NCBI RefSeq assembly: GCF_026127265.1
Contig: NZ_WWFG01000002.1
Location: 2,852,001-2,916,000, forward strand
Source of the DNA: Nostoc sp. KVJ3
GTDB taxonomy: Bacteria > Cyanobacteriota > Cyanobacteriia > Cyanobacteriales > Nostocaceae
Reading direction: 5' to 3'
Length of the DNA: 64,000 nt
Both the position numbers and the translations under genes were made by a program. Positions 26,358-35,157 of this stretch are shown piece by piece (the stretch's first letter is position 1; every line of letters starts with the position of its first letter). Below the pieces are notes generated by a model. That model was not told the DNA's origin. It searched no databases and worked only from the letters and a program-made list of their open reading frames with translations.

Positions 26358-27851
26358 TTAACTATATTTGAGAATGCGTAAGCCTTCTAGTCGGAGAGCT
26401 TCAGGATAAAGAGCTTTATAAATATTGCAATTTGGAGATTGAATATCGTAACGACCTGTAGCCTTAAACGTTGCTAAAGGACAACCACCTGTACACCAAT
26501 ATTTCCACTCACATGTCCGACAACCTTCTTTTTCTTCAACGTACAAATTCTGAATACCTGGTTTATCTTGTCGCACCACACTTAAAGGATCTTGAGTGTC
26601 AACTGAGGATACAGTTTTATGTAGCTGCATCTGGCATTTGGCAATTTTTCCTTGGTAATCAAATACGAGATAGCTTTGTCCAACTCCACAAGTTCGTTTA
26701 TGAGCAGATGATAAATTAGCACGATCGACTAATGAACCTAATAAGCTGCGATTAGGTAATTTCAATTCTATAATTTTGAAGGCTGCCAACATTCCCTTAA
26801 TCAGCCGAGATTCTTCTAGTTGCAAGTCTTCGTAAGAAGCTGACAGTTCATTTTCCCGATAAAAATTTAAACTAAAGGGCAAATTATGCTCTAATATCCA
26901 TTCAATCAGATTGGGTAATCCTTCTGCATTCCGCCCGCTAACAGTGATGGAAATATCGGGTATAAGCCCATTTTGCAAAGCAATTTTAATGCCCCGTTCA
27001 ACATCTTGAAATGAACCCTTTCCACCTGCATAAGTTCGTTGGATATTGTGGAAATCTGATAATCCATCTAGTGAAATCATTAGACGCAGATTCAATATTT
27101 GAAGCATCTCAATAATCTCAGGTGTAATCAATGTTCCATTGCTGAGAACAACTCCATCTAATATAATGTCTCTTTCTTTACTAAGGGATTGAGCATACAA
27201 ATGCAAATCCTTAATTAAAGGAGAGCATAATAATGCTTCTCCTCCAGCATACTTTAGTTTGACGCGGCGATAATTATTTAAGCTAGCAGAGCGAAATGTA
27301 GATTCAATAGCTGCTCTACCTATATCTATTGACATATCTCTCGCTAAATGAGGAAGGTAGCAGTAGTCACATCTTAAGTTACAGCGATCGGTGATATGTA
27401 ACCATGCTGATAAAGTTTCTGGTATTTCATTTAGGTTAAATGAGCTATTATTTTTAGGAACAATTAAACGGGCTTGATATAGTTCCTGAATAGCTGTCTG
27501 TAAGTCTATTTGATTAATGTGAGAATTCTCTGTTGTGATATCATCTAATTTATGAGGATTGGTAAATAGATATAGTAAATATAATGCGGATTGATTTAAA
27601 ACTACTACTTTATGATCGATTCCATAGCAGATAGAGTAAGTATCATCTAGATTAATTATTTGTGAATTGGGAGATATCACAAACTCTGTCTCCAATATTC
27701 CCAGAGATAATGATATATCTGAGCTTAATTCTGCTAAAGGGGATAAGTCACAGGCACAGTCTCCTCCATCACAATCACATTGCCCAGTTGGTACGCAGGT
27801 AGAATTGAGAGAAACTAAAATTTTAGGTCGATCAATTTTTTTATTAAGCAT
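26358..27851 (-). CDS. Radical SAM/SPASM enzyme with Cys-rich N-terminus
   Basis: A 497-residue enzyme. CNLRCDYC at about 157-164 binds the SAM-cleaving 4Fe-4S cluster; KYAGGEALL is the SAM-contact motif. The C-terminal SPASM region has clustered Cys (TCGVGQ, KCQMQ, GCRTCEWKYWCTGGCP, PNCNIY) for auxiliary clusters, typical of peptide-modifying enzymes. Residues about 62-135 resemble a PqqD-like peptide-recognition fold (weak, inferred). Residues 19-34 hold five Cys in CX5CXCX4CXC, unusual for the family. Its ATG overlaps the upstream ATPase stop by 8 bases, so the genes are coupled. No separate precursor peptide was found. Confidence 0.88.
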   Translation of the reverse strand: MLNKKIDRPKILVSLNSTCVPTGQCDCDGGDCACDLSPLAELSSDISLSLGILETEFVISPNSQIINLDDTYSICYGIDHKVVVLNQSALYLLYLFTNPHKLDDITTENSHINQIDLQTAIQELYQARLIVPKNNSSFNLNEIPETLSAWLHITDRCNLRCDYCYLPHLARDMSIDIGRAAIESTFRSASLNNYRRVKLKYAGGEALLCSPLIKDLHLYAQSLSKERDIILDGVVLSNGTLITPEIIEMLQILNLRLMISLDGLSDFHNIQRTYAGGKGSFQDVERGIKIALQNGLIPDISITVSGRNAEGLPNLIEWILEHNLPFSLNFYRENELSASYEDLQLEESRLIKGMLAAFKIIELKLPNRSLLGSLVDRANLSSAHKRTCGVGQSYLVFDYQGKIAKCQMQLHKTVSSVDTQDPLSVVRQDKPGIQNLYVEEKEGCRTCEWKYWCTGGCPLATFKATGRYDIQSPNCNIYKALYPEALRLEGLRILKYS

Positions 27852-30636
27852 GAGAAGATGGCTGTTTTGTTGCACGGATTCTAGTCAGGAACATTTGTTG
27901 ATCGCACCATTCTTTAAGAGCTTTATTGTTTTGCCACTGATGTTTGAGTTGCTGGATTAGAGTTTTAGAAAGTTCTATAGGCAACCGTTCGATTTTCTTT
28001 TGCAGCAGATTTAACTCATGTTTAATCGAATACGGCCCAAAACCTCCATCCTGGAAGATTTTGGGTATGCCTTGAGCATATTTTGCAAAGGCAGAATCGT
28101 AGTTTGCTTGTTGAAATGCTACATCACCTTCTATCCGTAATATTCGACCAAAGTACAGTTGATAGGTATTTTGATATGACTGGAAGCGATCGCTAAGTTC
28201 TCGTGCATAATCTGAAATATGCTTGTATGCTTTTGCATAATAATCAAACTCTGCTTTCCCTACTAGGCTATCGATGGCATATCGCGTGTCATTATACTCT
28301 AGACTAGTCTGGTAAGAGCGCTCGTTGAGTTTGAGAGCTTGTTCTTGCAGAGAGCGATCGCACTTTTGAAACCCAAGATGCCAATAGACACTGGCCGTTT
28401 GGTGCAAAATTTTAGGTAATTCCTCTTCAAGTCCGTATTTATCTGCTAGTTTCAGGCTTTTTTCTAAAGCATCTTGAGCAAGACTTAGCACATTGAGATC
28501 CCACTGTACTTGTGTCACATCCCAAACGGCTTCATTTACTACCTCAGCACTAAACCACTGATTTAAGCCTAATTGAAAGTATGCCCTACACAATATTCGA
28601 TTATCGTTTTCTTCATTGTCGCAACGGCTTAACGCTCGTTCAAGTAGCTGTTTAGCTTTAATATAATTACCATTATCTACCAAAATAGCAGCAGAGGCAA
28701 TTTCGGCATCGGCTATTTCGCGCTCACTTTCAACACTAGACCACATATCAATGGCTGCCTTAAAACACTGTTCAGCCTTTACGTAATCTTTTTGTTGTCC
28801 GTACAAAAATCCTAAGTTATTCTGAATGCTAGCCATAACTTGAGTTAAGCCTTTATCAGGTATGTCAACTTCCATCGCAGCATCCCAACCTAGTTTGTAA
28901 TATTTTTCAGCTTCGTTAAACTTGTTGAGTTGTCGATAAAGATAACCAACTTGGTTAGCTACGCGAGGTATAGCAGATGATAGCCTGTTTCCTTGAACTA
29001 GGGATAAACACTCTTGCTGATATTTCAAAGCTTCGTCATAAAGATGTAACTTGGTATTCAGTATTCCTAAGACATTATAAATATCTGCCTTATGAGAAGA
29101 ATTAGAAGATTGTTCAGATAGTATACCCTCCAGTTTTTTCACCTCATATTCTGTTGTACTCTTGTCTTTAAGGGCGTGAACAATCCTTGATTCAAAAATA
29201 ATCAGTCTAAGTTTTTGATCGGGGTTTAGGTCTTTTTCAAACTGTTTAAGAAGTGTTAATAATTGCTTGACAAAGCTAATTTTCTTGGCTTGAGTACGAA
29301 TTGTATTAGTAACTTTATACCAAGTCTCAAAGCCTATTATCAGATCGGCATATAAAGCATTCCATAGCCATCGCGTAGTATTGAATTCTCGTAATTGTTT
29401 TAGTTCTTCAATTAGAAACTCAATATTGGCTACTTTATGAGAATCATCAGAGGAAAGTTGAACCTCCAATATCCTTTTTTGTGGCCCTAGCTGATAATCT
29501 TTTTGCTCAAAATATTTAGCAGCAATCCGACTATCTCGTTTTCTCCATTCAAAATCTGGGTCAATATCTGTCCACACATATTTATCAACCAAGTCTCGCA
29601 CAATATCATGTAATGATATTTGATTACCACTCATTACTGGTTTGATAAAAAAGTAGCTTTGGGCATCAATAAATAATTTTTCAGCATCTTCCATCGATAG
29701 TTCTAATAAATTAGCAATATCATAACTATCTAATGGGTAGATACGTGAAAGTAACAGGGTTAGCCTGTCCATTGATGTCCGAAGCTGTGTAATATGACGA
29801 ACCATTTCAGCTTCAAATCCGCCTGTTTTTTCCAACCTGGTTGGAATAGTTTCTATATCTTCACTCTCTAACCAATCTGGAATAACTTCTCGATAAGCAT
29901 ACTCTACTCCAAATTCAATCATGATGGGGCTGCCACCAGAAAGAACTATGATTTTTTCAACTAAGTCTTTCCCAAGATTGAAGTGAAGTTGCTCCTCTTT
30001 AGAAATAATGTATGTCTGCACATCCTCATGAGTAAATTCATTTAACTCAAAATAAGTTAATTCTTCTTCCTTAAATGACTTTTTTAGAATTGGACGAGCA
30101 ACGCTAGGGCGACCTGCTAAAATAAATACGGTGTTATCTAGTTGCTGGCATAAATTAGCGATATATTCCCAAACTTCCGCTCTTATTTCTGGTTGTCCTA
30201 ACTTCTCAACCGTATCAATTAGAAATACTAGTCTCTGTTGTCTGGATTTTCGATTAATTTCATCTACTAAAAACTTTTCAATTTGTCTGCGTTCTTCTTG
30301 GTATGCGATTTCACTGAGGTGGTTTTCATCTTCTCTTAGTTGTCGTAACCTGAGTAGCCATTCTTGATATGTATTATCATACAATTGCTTGGCAATTTGA
30401 GTGCATAAATCTTCTGCATCATTAAAAATAGGGGTATCGCAATCAATAATTTCACTTGTCCCGATTTGAATTTGATTGAGGCGGTTTTGTAATTCATTAA
30501 GCAACCAAGTTTTGCCAATTCCACCTCGACCTTCTACTAAAACAACATGCAGTGTGTTAGTTTTTTGAACGAGGGAAATAATTCTATTTAGATGTTCTTC
30601 ACGACCAACAAATTCTAATTTATCTATTTCAAACAT
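27844..30636 (-). CDS. STAND-type ATPase with TPR repeats
   Basis: A 930-residue protein. FVGREEHL at residues 9-16 and Walker A GRGGIGKT at 36-43 start an AAA/STAND NTPase; LVFLIDTVEKL is Walker B. A winged-helix-like region (LTLLLSRIYPLDSYDIANLL) follows near 290-350. From about 500 to 830 tetratricopeptide-like repeats occur (for example ADIYNVLGILNTKLHLYDEA and YKLGWDAAMEVD). Such proteins are inactive monomers that oligomerise when the sensor part meets a trigger. AGGAG precedes the ATG; 14 bases separate it from the upstream ATPase. Confidence 0.88.
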   Translation of the reverse strand: MFEIDKLEFVGREEHLNRIISLVQKTNTLHVVLVEGRGGIGKTWLLNELQNRLNQIQIGTSEIIDCDTPIFNDAEDLCTQIAKQLYDNTYQEWLLRLRQLREDENHLSEIAYQEERRQIEKFLVDEINRKSRQQRLVFLIDTVEKLGQPEIRAEVWEYIANLCQQLDNTVFILAGRPSVARPILKKSFKEEELTYFELNEFTHEDVQTYIISKEEQLHFNLGKDLVEKIIVLSGGSPIMIEFGVEYAYREVIPDWLESEDIETIPTRLEKTGGFEAEMVRHITQLRTSMDRLTLLLSRIYPLDSYDIANLLELSMEDAEKLFIDAQSYFFIKPVMSGNQISLHDIVRDLVDKYVWTDIDPDFEWRKRDSRIAAKYFEQKDYQLGPQKRILEVQLSSDDSHKVANIEFLIEELKQLREFNTTRWLWNALYADLIIGFETWYKVTNTIRTQAKKISFVKQLLTLLKQFEKDLNPDQKLRLIIFESRIVHALKDKSTTEYEVKKLEGILSEQSSNSSHKADIYNVLGILNTKLHLYDEALKYQQECLSLVQGNRLSSAIPRVANQVGYLYRQLNKFNEAEKYYKLGWDAAMEVDIPDKGLTQVMASIQNNLGFLYGQQKDYVKAEQCFKAAIDMWSSVESEREIADAEIASAAILVDNGNYIKAKQLLERALSRCDNEENDNRILCRAYFQLGLNQWFSAEVVNEAVWDVTQVQWDLNVLSLAQDALEKSLKLADKYGLEEELPKILHQTASVYWHLGFQKCDRSLQEQALKLNERSYQTSLEYNDTRYAIDSLVGKAEFDYYAKAYKHISDYARELSDRFQSYQNTYQLYFGRILRIEGDVAFQQANYDSAFAKYAQGIPKIFQDGGFGPYSIKHELNLLQKKIERLPIELSKTLIQQLKHQWQNNKALKEWCDQQMFLTRIRATKQPSSHA

Positions 30637-30650
30637 AATAGACTCCTAAG

Positions 30651-32309
30651 TTAGTTATTTTGAATAGCTTCATCAAGCTTATGAATTAAATATCTATAGG
30701 GTGTATCATTATATTCGTCATTGTGGAGGTAGTAATTGACAAGAAACTGAAATTCCCAGTCATGCTCTACTTCAGATTTAAGGGTAGACAGAAATTCGTG
30801 GGTTTGTTCTCGGTCTGTATTGCGGAATATTCCAATAGTTTCTTCAACGGTTTCATCAAAGAAAGTTCTGCGAAGCTCTTGTCGATAAGCCAAACTATCA
30901 GCACCACAATTGATAAATCCAGCATGTTGCTGAAGGCTTTGAAAAAAATACTGCATTGACCAAGTTCCCGCCACAGCAGAATCATTCTTGGATTTAAGCT
31001 CATGAACATATTCCCAGCAAATTTGAGCCGCTTCGCTACAAAGCTTTTGAAAGCTATCAGGCGAACTTTCTCGGAGAAGACCAATAACTAGCAACCGACG
31101 GGTCATTCCATCTTTTATAATCGTTTTGTCACGAGTAAAAATTGATGTTTTTGTCAGTTCAGCATTTAATTTAAAACTATCGTCACTGAAAGGTAACTGA
31201 AATCTCCGAACGGCTTCCTTTAAGATCCAATGACCATTTAGTATGGGAAATATACTCAGTTTTTCAATAGATTCATAAAGATGATTATTTTCTTTTATCA
31301 AACTTTCTTTAATCTGATCTCTACATTGTCTGAGGGTTCTTTCCCATATTTTGCTGCCATAACTATTTAAAAACCAATTAACTGTATAATCGCCGCTTCT
31401 ATAAACTTTTAAGGCTTCAGCAATACACCCTGGATGCCCACCAGTTAAATATAATAAGTGTCCTGCCAATAGAGATAGACTTTCAGAAGTCATTTCGATT
31501 GGCTTGAGATATTTTGTTGCTGTATCCTGAATTACTTCCCAATTAAAAGGAGAGAGGGTTAGTTTAGGAAAAACTCTATCAGAGGGGAGATCGGTAAGAC
31601 AGCGAGCTGCTATTACAACTCGAAGACTCTTGGAATTATCTTTAAAAAATTGTAATTCTTTCAAACATTTTTCAATTCTCCATCCTAGCTGTTTAAGCTG
31701 ATCAAAAATTTCGTTTAAACGTTGTTTGTTTGGAGCATTTCCATCTAGATCGATTAGCAGTACAATGCCTTTTTGACCCTGCGATTGCCATTTAGCCCAA
31801 TTCCTATGTAATAATAAACCTAAGCGCTCTCCCGAAGGTAATTCATGCCCTTCTTGGATCTGAAGATTGAGAGAACTAGCTAATTCCTTTTCTAAGTCTT
31901 CAATATTTTGATCGCCTGACATAGAGGCATAAGCACAACACCATCGCAATTCTTGAAACCGCTTCTGTATCTGTTTGAGAAATTCTGTTTTTCCGTAACC
32001 TTTGGGAGCCGTTATCAGACGATAGGTAGGGGAATTAGTTGCTGTAATATCATTAATTGCAGCATCCCGATTAGTGAATGGGATTTTATCAAAATCAACT
32101 GGCTCTAGGGATTTTTGATTTAACTGGCTTAACTCTGATTCAGCCTGTTCTATTGCATCGAATTTATTATCAATTTGCCTTTGTAATTTATTTTTATCTA
32201 CATCATTAAGCGTCCACCCTATTTGTTTACTGATACTTTCAATCTCAGTTTTTAAACTGGCTATTGAATGCTCTAGATAGTTTTTTCGTGACTCTGAGGA
32301 ATTTTTCAT
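30651..32309 (-). CDS. EAD-fused STAND-like ATPase
   Basis: A 552-residue protein. Residues 1-65 (SRKNYLEHSIASLKTEIESI then QIGWTLNDVDKNKLQRQIDN) are the same helical module that ends the upstream protease. An ATPase part follows: FTNRDAAI, Walker A-like APKGYGKT at 101-108, Walker B GIVLLIDLDG, and a TGGHPGCIAEAL sensor-like motif. It matches the pattern of effector-associated domain (EAD) plus NTPase in bacterial conflict systems. The C-terminal ~200 residues are helical and unassigned. The shared module suggests docking with the protease. Confidence 0.85.
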   Translation of the reverse strand: MKNSSESRKNYLEHSIASLKTEIESISKQIGWTLNDVDKNKLQRQIDNKFDAIEQAESELSQLNQKSLEPVDFDKIPFTNRDAAINDITATNSPTYRLITAPKGYGKTEFLKQIQKRFQELRWCCAYASMSGDQNIEDLEKELASSLNLQIQEGHELPSGERLGLLLHRNWAKWQSQGQKGIVLLIDLDGNAPNKQRLNEIFDQLKQLGWRIEKCLKELQFFKDNSKSLRVVIAARCLTDLPSDRVFPKLTLSPFNWEVIQDTATKYLKPIEMTSESLSLLAGHLLYLTGGHPGCIAEALKVYRSGDYTVNWFLNSYGSKIWERTLRQCRDQIKESLIKENNHLYESIEKLSIFPILNGHWILKEAVRRFQLPFSDDSFKLNAELTKTSIFTRDKTIIKDGMTRRLLVIGLLRESSPDSFQKLCSEAAQICWEYVHELKSKNDSAVAGTWSMQYFFQSLQQHAGFINCGADSLAYRQELRRTFFDETVEETIGIFRNTDREQTHEFLSTLKSEVEHDWEFQFLVNYYLHNDEYNDTPYRYLIHKLDEAIQNN

Positions 32310-32314
32310 TGTAT

Positions 32315-32487
32315 TTAGATGCCATTAAGTTCGCTTTCTACTCGTTCAAGTTCTTGTAGTATGATGTTGATTTGCCGTTGAATGATATTGCGATCGCTCT
32401 GGCAAATGTATGATTAAATTTATTTTGGAGTGTCTCATAATCACTACTTAGAATATCCAAGCGTTGTTGTAAAGTTTTGATTTTGAG
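32315..32487 (-). pseudogene. Broken third EAD module behind the protease
   Basis: Directly after the protease stop (32488-32490), the same frame continues with KIKTLQQRLDILSSDYETLQ. After a frameshift near the GCGATCGC at 32390-32397 it continues as IIQRQINIILQELERVESEL, ending at 32315, only 5 bases before the next ATG. This reads as a further, divergent EAD that has been cut off by a nonsense codon and a frameshift. Confidence 0.6.
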
Positions 32488-33639
32488 TTATTGTACCTGA
32501 CGAGGTTGTTGATTTAGCTGCTTTAACTCTGATTCAGCTTTTTCTATTTCGTCGAATCTATCATCAAGTTGCCTTTGCAATTTATTCTTATCTACATCAT
32601 TAAGCGTCCACCCTATTTGGTTTCCGAGACTTTCAATCTCAGTTTTTAAACGGGCTATTAACTGCTCTAGATAGTTCTTTCGGAAATCTGAAGAATTGAT
32701 TTTGAGTTGTTGTACCTGACGAGGTTGTTGATTTAGCTGGTTTAACTCCGATTCAGCTTTTTCTATTTCGCCGAATTTATCATCAAGTTGCCTTTGCAAT
32801 TTATTCTTATCTACATCATTAAGCGTCCACCCTATTTGGTTTCCGAGACTTTCAATCTCAGTTTTTAAACGGGCTATTGAATGCTCTAGATAGTTCTTTC
32901 GGAAATCTGAAGAATTGATTTTGATTTGTTGTACCCGGCTTGGACTGTTCTGAGTATGTGCATTTGATGAAATCGGCAAGGTTATTTCATCCCATGCTTT
33001 GCTCAATACATCCGCCGGAATCATGAAAGCAGTCTTGATATCTTGTCGCTGTTTCTCCGCCGCCACAGCCATACCAACCACTCCTGCAAGAGTTTCATCC
33101 CATATAGGCGCACCACTAAAGCCCGGTTCTACTCTGTAGCCAGTTACCTTACTATCTTCCAGTTGCACCCATCCCTTTCCTTGCCCATCTCGCAACACCC
33201 CTGTAGACCAAACGCCATCATTGTGTCCGTGAGGAAAACCGAATATGCGGAAAGGATGCCCCCAGATGTTACTAGCTGAGATTAGCTTGATAGGTTGCGC
33301 TTCATGAGGCAACTGCCCTTCTATTTGCAACCCAGCAATATCTTCTGGTTCGGAACTTGATACGTTGTTGACAACAGGCTGCCAAAAAACAACTTTAGCT
33401 TTTAGCTTTTGTCCTGATGCAATTAGCGGGAAATCGAAGTAAATATGATTAATAGGAATTTCAACTATATCCTGTGGTAAAAATAGAGCCGAGGTAACAA
33501 CATGAGCGCATGTCAGGATATAATTTTGACTTCGCCCCGATACTAAAAAACCTACACCAACTACCGCACCATTGGGATGGAAAATCCGAGCGATCGCTGA
33601 CCTAAAAGCTGGAATATAATTATCTACAATCGATGCCAT
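32488..33639 (-). CDS. Trypsin-like serine protease with tandem EAD modules
   Basis: A 383-residue protein. The catalytic domain covers about 1-225: TCAHVV (His46), EDIAGLQ (Asp100) and PGFSGAP (Ser175) form the triad. No signal peptide, so it is cytoplasmic. From about residue 239 two ~73-residue helical modules follow, nearly identical to each other and to the N-terminus of the next gene's ATPase. This fits a protease effector held by EAD contacts to an ATPase switch. It lies 6 bases downstream of trypco1. Confidence 0.9.
   Translation of the reverse strand: MASIVDNYIPAFRSAIARIFHPNGAVVGVGFLVSGRSQNYILTCAHVVTSALFLPQDIVEIPINHIYFDFPLIASGQKLKAKVVFWQPVVNNVSSSEPEDIAGLQIEGQLPHEAQPIKLISASNIWGHPFRIFGFPHGHNDGVWSTGVLRDGQGKGWVQLEDSKVTGYRVEPGFSGAPIWDETLAGVVGMAVAAEKQRQDIKTAFMIPADVLSKAWDEITLPISSNAHTQNSPSRVQQIKINSSDFRKNYLEHSIARLKTEIESLGNQIGWTLNDVDKNKLQRQLDDKFGEIEKAESELNQLNQQPRQVQQLKINSSDFRKNYLEQLIARLKTEIESLGNQIGWTLNDVDKNKLQRQLDDRFDEIEKAESELKQLNQQPRQVQ
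32492..32929 (-). repeat. Two tandem 219-bp repeats encoding EAD modules
   Basis: Copies 32492-32710 and 32711-32929 have an exact 219-base period (73 codons) and differ at few positions. Low divergence implies recent duplication or gene conversion. Confidence 0.93.
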
Positions 33640-33645
33640 ACATTA

Positions 33646-33987
33646 CTATGCCTTGTTTTGTTTCCATTTCAAGGTAATTTCGTAGTTAGCTTCACCACTT
33701 ACAGAAGTAAAAATTGCACCCGCAGCAGCATTTAATTTAATACCAAACTTAACTTCTACCTCATCGGCAGGTGTATTAAGCTGACTCAGTTTGATGATAA
33801 TTGCTGAAGCTACAGGTTGTATTTCGTCTAATATTTCATCAAATTTCTTTTTAGCTTCAACTACCATTTGTCCAACGTCTGGTCTGGCAACACGGACAAA
33901 AGAATTGCTATTTTCTGGCTCATCAATTTCAGCTAAAAACTTTGTACCGTCTTCTAGAGAAAACTCTACGATCTGTTTCCGATTCAT
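33646..33987 (-). CDS. Trypsin-co-occurring (CU044_2847-type) protein
   Basis: A 113-residue small protein starting MNRKQIVEFSLEDGTKFLAE. The strand-rich N-terminus with EFSLEDG and the C-terminal FGIKLNAAAGAIFTSV are hallmarks of the trypsin-co-occurring domain 1 family, coded beside trypsin-like proteases in conflict operons. Its biochemical role is unknown; a substrate or regulator of the protease is plausible. The frame runs to a TTG at 34008; the ATG at 33987 fits the family start. First gene of the five-gene operon. Confidence 0.85.
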   Translation of the reverse strand: MNRKQIVEFSLEDGTKFLAEIDEPENSNSFVRVARPDVGQMVVEAKKKFDEILDEIQPVASAIIIKLSQLNTPADEVEVKFGIKLNAAAGAIFTSVSGEANYEITLKWKQNKA

Positions 33988-34631
33988 GGTGAAACCTGTG
34001 ATTTTCAATTAATAGCTCAATGTGTAGATAATCAAGATAGTTCGCAGAAATTTTTGTACATAATCTTGTTTATCTCTAAACATCTAGGTGGAAATATAAA
34101 GTTTGTAGTTAGGACTTTAGTCCTGATAAATGCTATGAGCGATGAATCGCTCACTACGAACGATGCTTGCTGTAAACTTTTTCTGGGTCAACCCTAGAAG
34201 TTTGTGAAGTTTCTTAATAAGCTGACCAACTTCGGGCTGTTTGGGAATTAAAGCTGTTTGGCTCTCATGTAATAGATTTAACAATTAATATATTAATTGT
34301 TATATTAGTTATATCTGTACCCTGACTTCAATTAGTAATTATACTGAGTTAGACGCTGGCAAGGAAACAAAGATGTAGTGGAACCAGCAGAATTTCATAA
34401 ACAAGATCCCCGACTTCTTCAAGAAGTCGGGGATCTGCGGGTTGCAGTGGAAGTATGTACGTACTGTTCAATAGACTTGTGTATAAATGATAAATACTTA
34501 CAGCATAAAAGTTTTAGGGATTATAGGGGAATAAAGTTAGCGTAGCTGATTGTAGACATCGTTTGACTAAGTAGATGCCTAAACTATGATTTGGAATGCA
34601 AATAAACTTTTCCAATTTGGCAAATAGTCCA
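33988..34631. other. Spacer upstream of the conflict operon, repeat-rich
   Basis: About 640 bases without a credible gene. It holds a degenerate copy of the TAGGACTTTAGTCCT palindrome family (about 34105-34165) and a perfect hairpin at 34404-34436. The operon promoter is expected just above 34000; no clear -10/-35 pair can be named. Confidence 0.5.
34404..34436. repeat. Perfect 16-bp palindromic repeat
   Basis: AGATCCCCGACTTCTT and its exact reverse complement, separated by one base. Related text (GAAGTTGGGGATTT) occurs near 12902. A dispersed REP-like unit. Confidence 0.8.
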
Positions 34632-34877
34632 TCAATTCGGAGAACAATTAGAACAAAAATCAGGACTGAATTTGCAGTATTGACTACCTGTCAACGAGTA
34701 AGCTGTACAATAAGGAAAGCTCGTCAATTCAACTTTGGCTGTTTGTAATTTTGAACCATTCCGCGACACCTCATTAGGTTGAGTTTTATCCGCCAGAAGA
34801 ATAGCTACAAGCTTAGGAAACGCCATGCACGCTGCTGCGTTGATGATCGTTAGCAGTATAGCGTCTATCAAATTCAT
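34632..34877 (-). CDS. Small membrane-anchored protein with Cys-rich tail
   Basis: An 81-residue protein starting MNLIDAILLTIINAAACMAF, one N-terminal membrane helix, a polar middle, and a C-terminal segment with four Cys among aromatic and Ser residues (from FPYC to CSNC). The start has an AGGAGAG ribosome site. The frame continues upstream through a dispersed repeat, which was excluded. The family is not recognised. The tail could bind metal, form disulfides or be modified. It is on the same strand as the conflict operon but about 640 bases away. Confidence 0.55.
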   Translation of the reverse strand: MNLIDAILLTIINAAACMAFPKLVAILLADKTQPNEVSRNGSKLQTAKVELTSFPYCTAYSLTGSQYCKFSPDFCSNCSPN

Positions 34878-34894
34878 AGGTGATCTCTCCTGTG

Positions 34895-34935
34895 ATAAAT
34901 AGGCGTAGGCGTAGCCTGTAGTAGACATCGCTGTT
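34895..34935. repeat. GTAGGCGTAGCC-type Nostoc repeat
   Basis: GGCGTAGGCGTAGCCTGTAG then TAGACATCGCT, directly upstream of the ribosome site of the small membrane protein. A closely similar unit lies inside the broken methyltransferase gene at about 44181-44213. Confidence 0.7.
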
Positions 34936-35157
34936 TTCAGGTGCAAGCATAATATTATGTGTAGAATTGACCTTTAGTCCATCTATTGCTTGCACTCTAT
35001 GTAAACTAACTTTAACATAAATTTTTGTGAATATAAAGGTGGAATTCCTGGAATTATTATACACAGAAGGGAATGTGGATAATAATGACAGTTATTGTAG
35101 CGGAATAACAAAATAAGCTGTAAAAACAATTAGTTTCAGATATTTAGGTAAGGTGTG

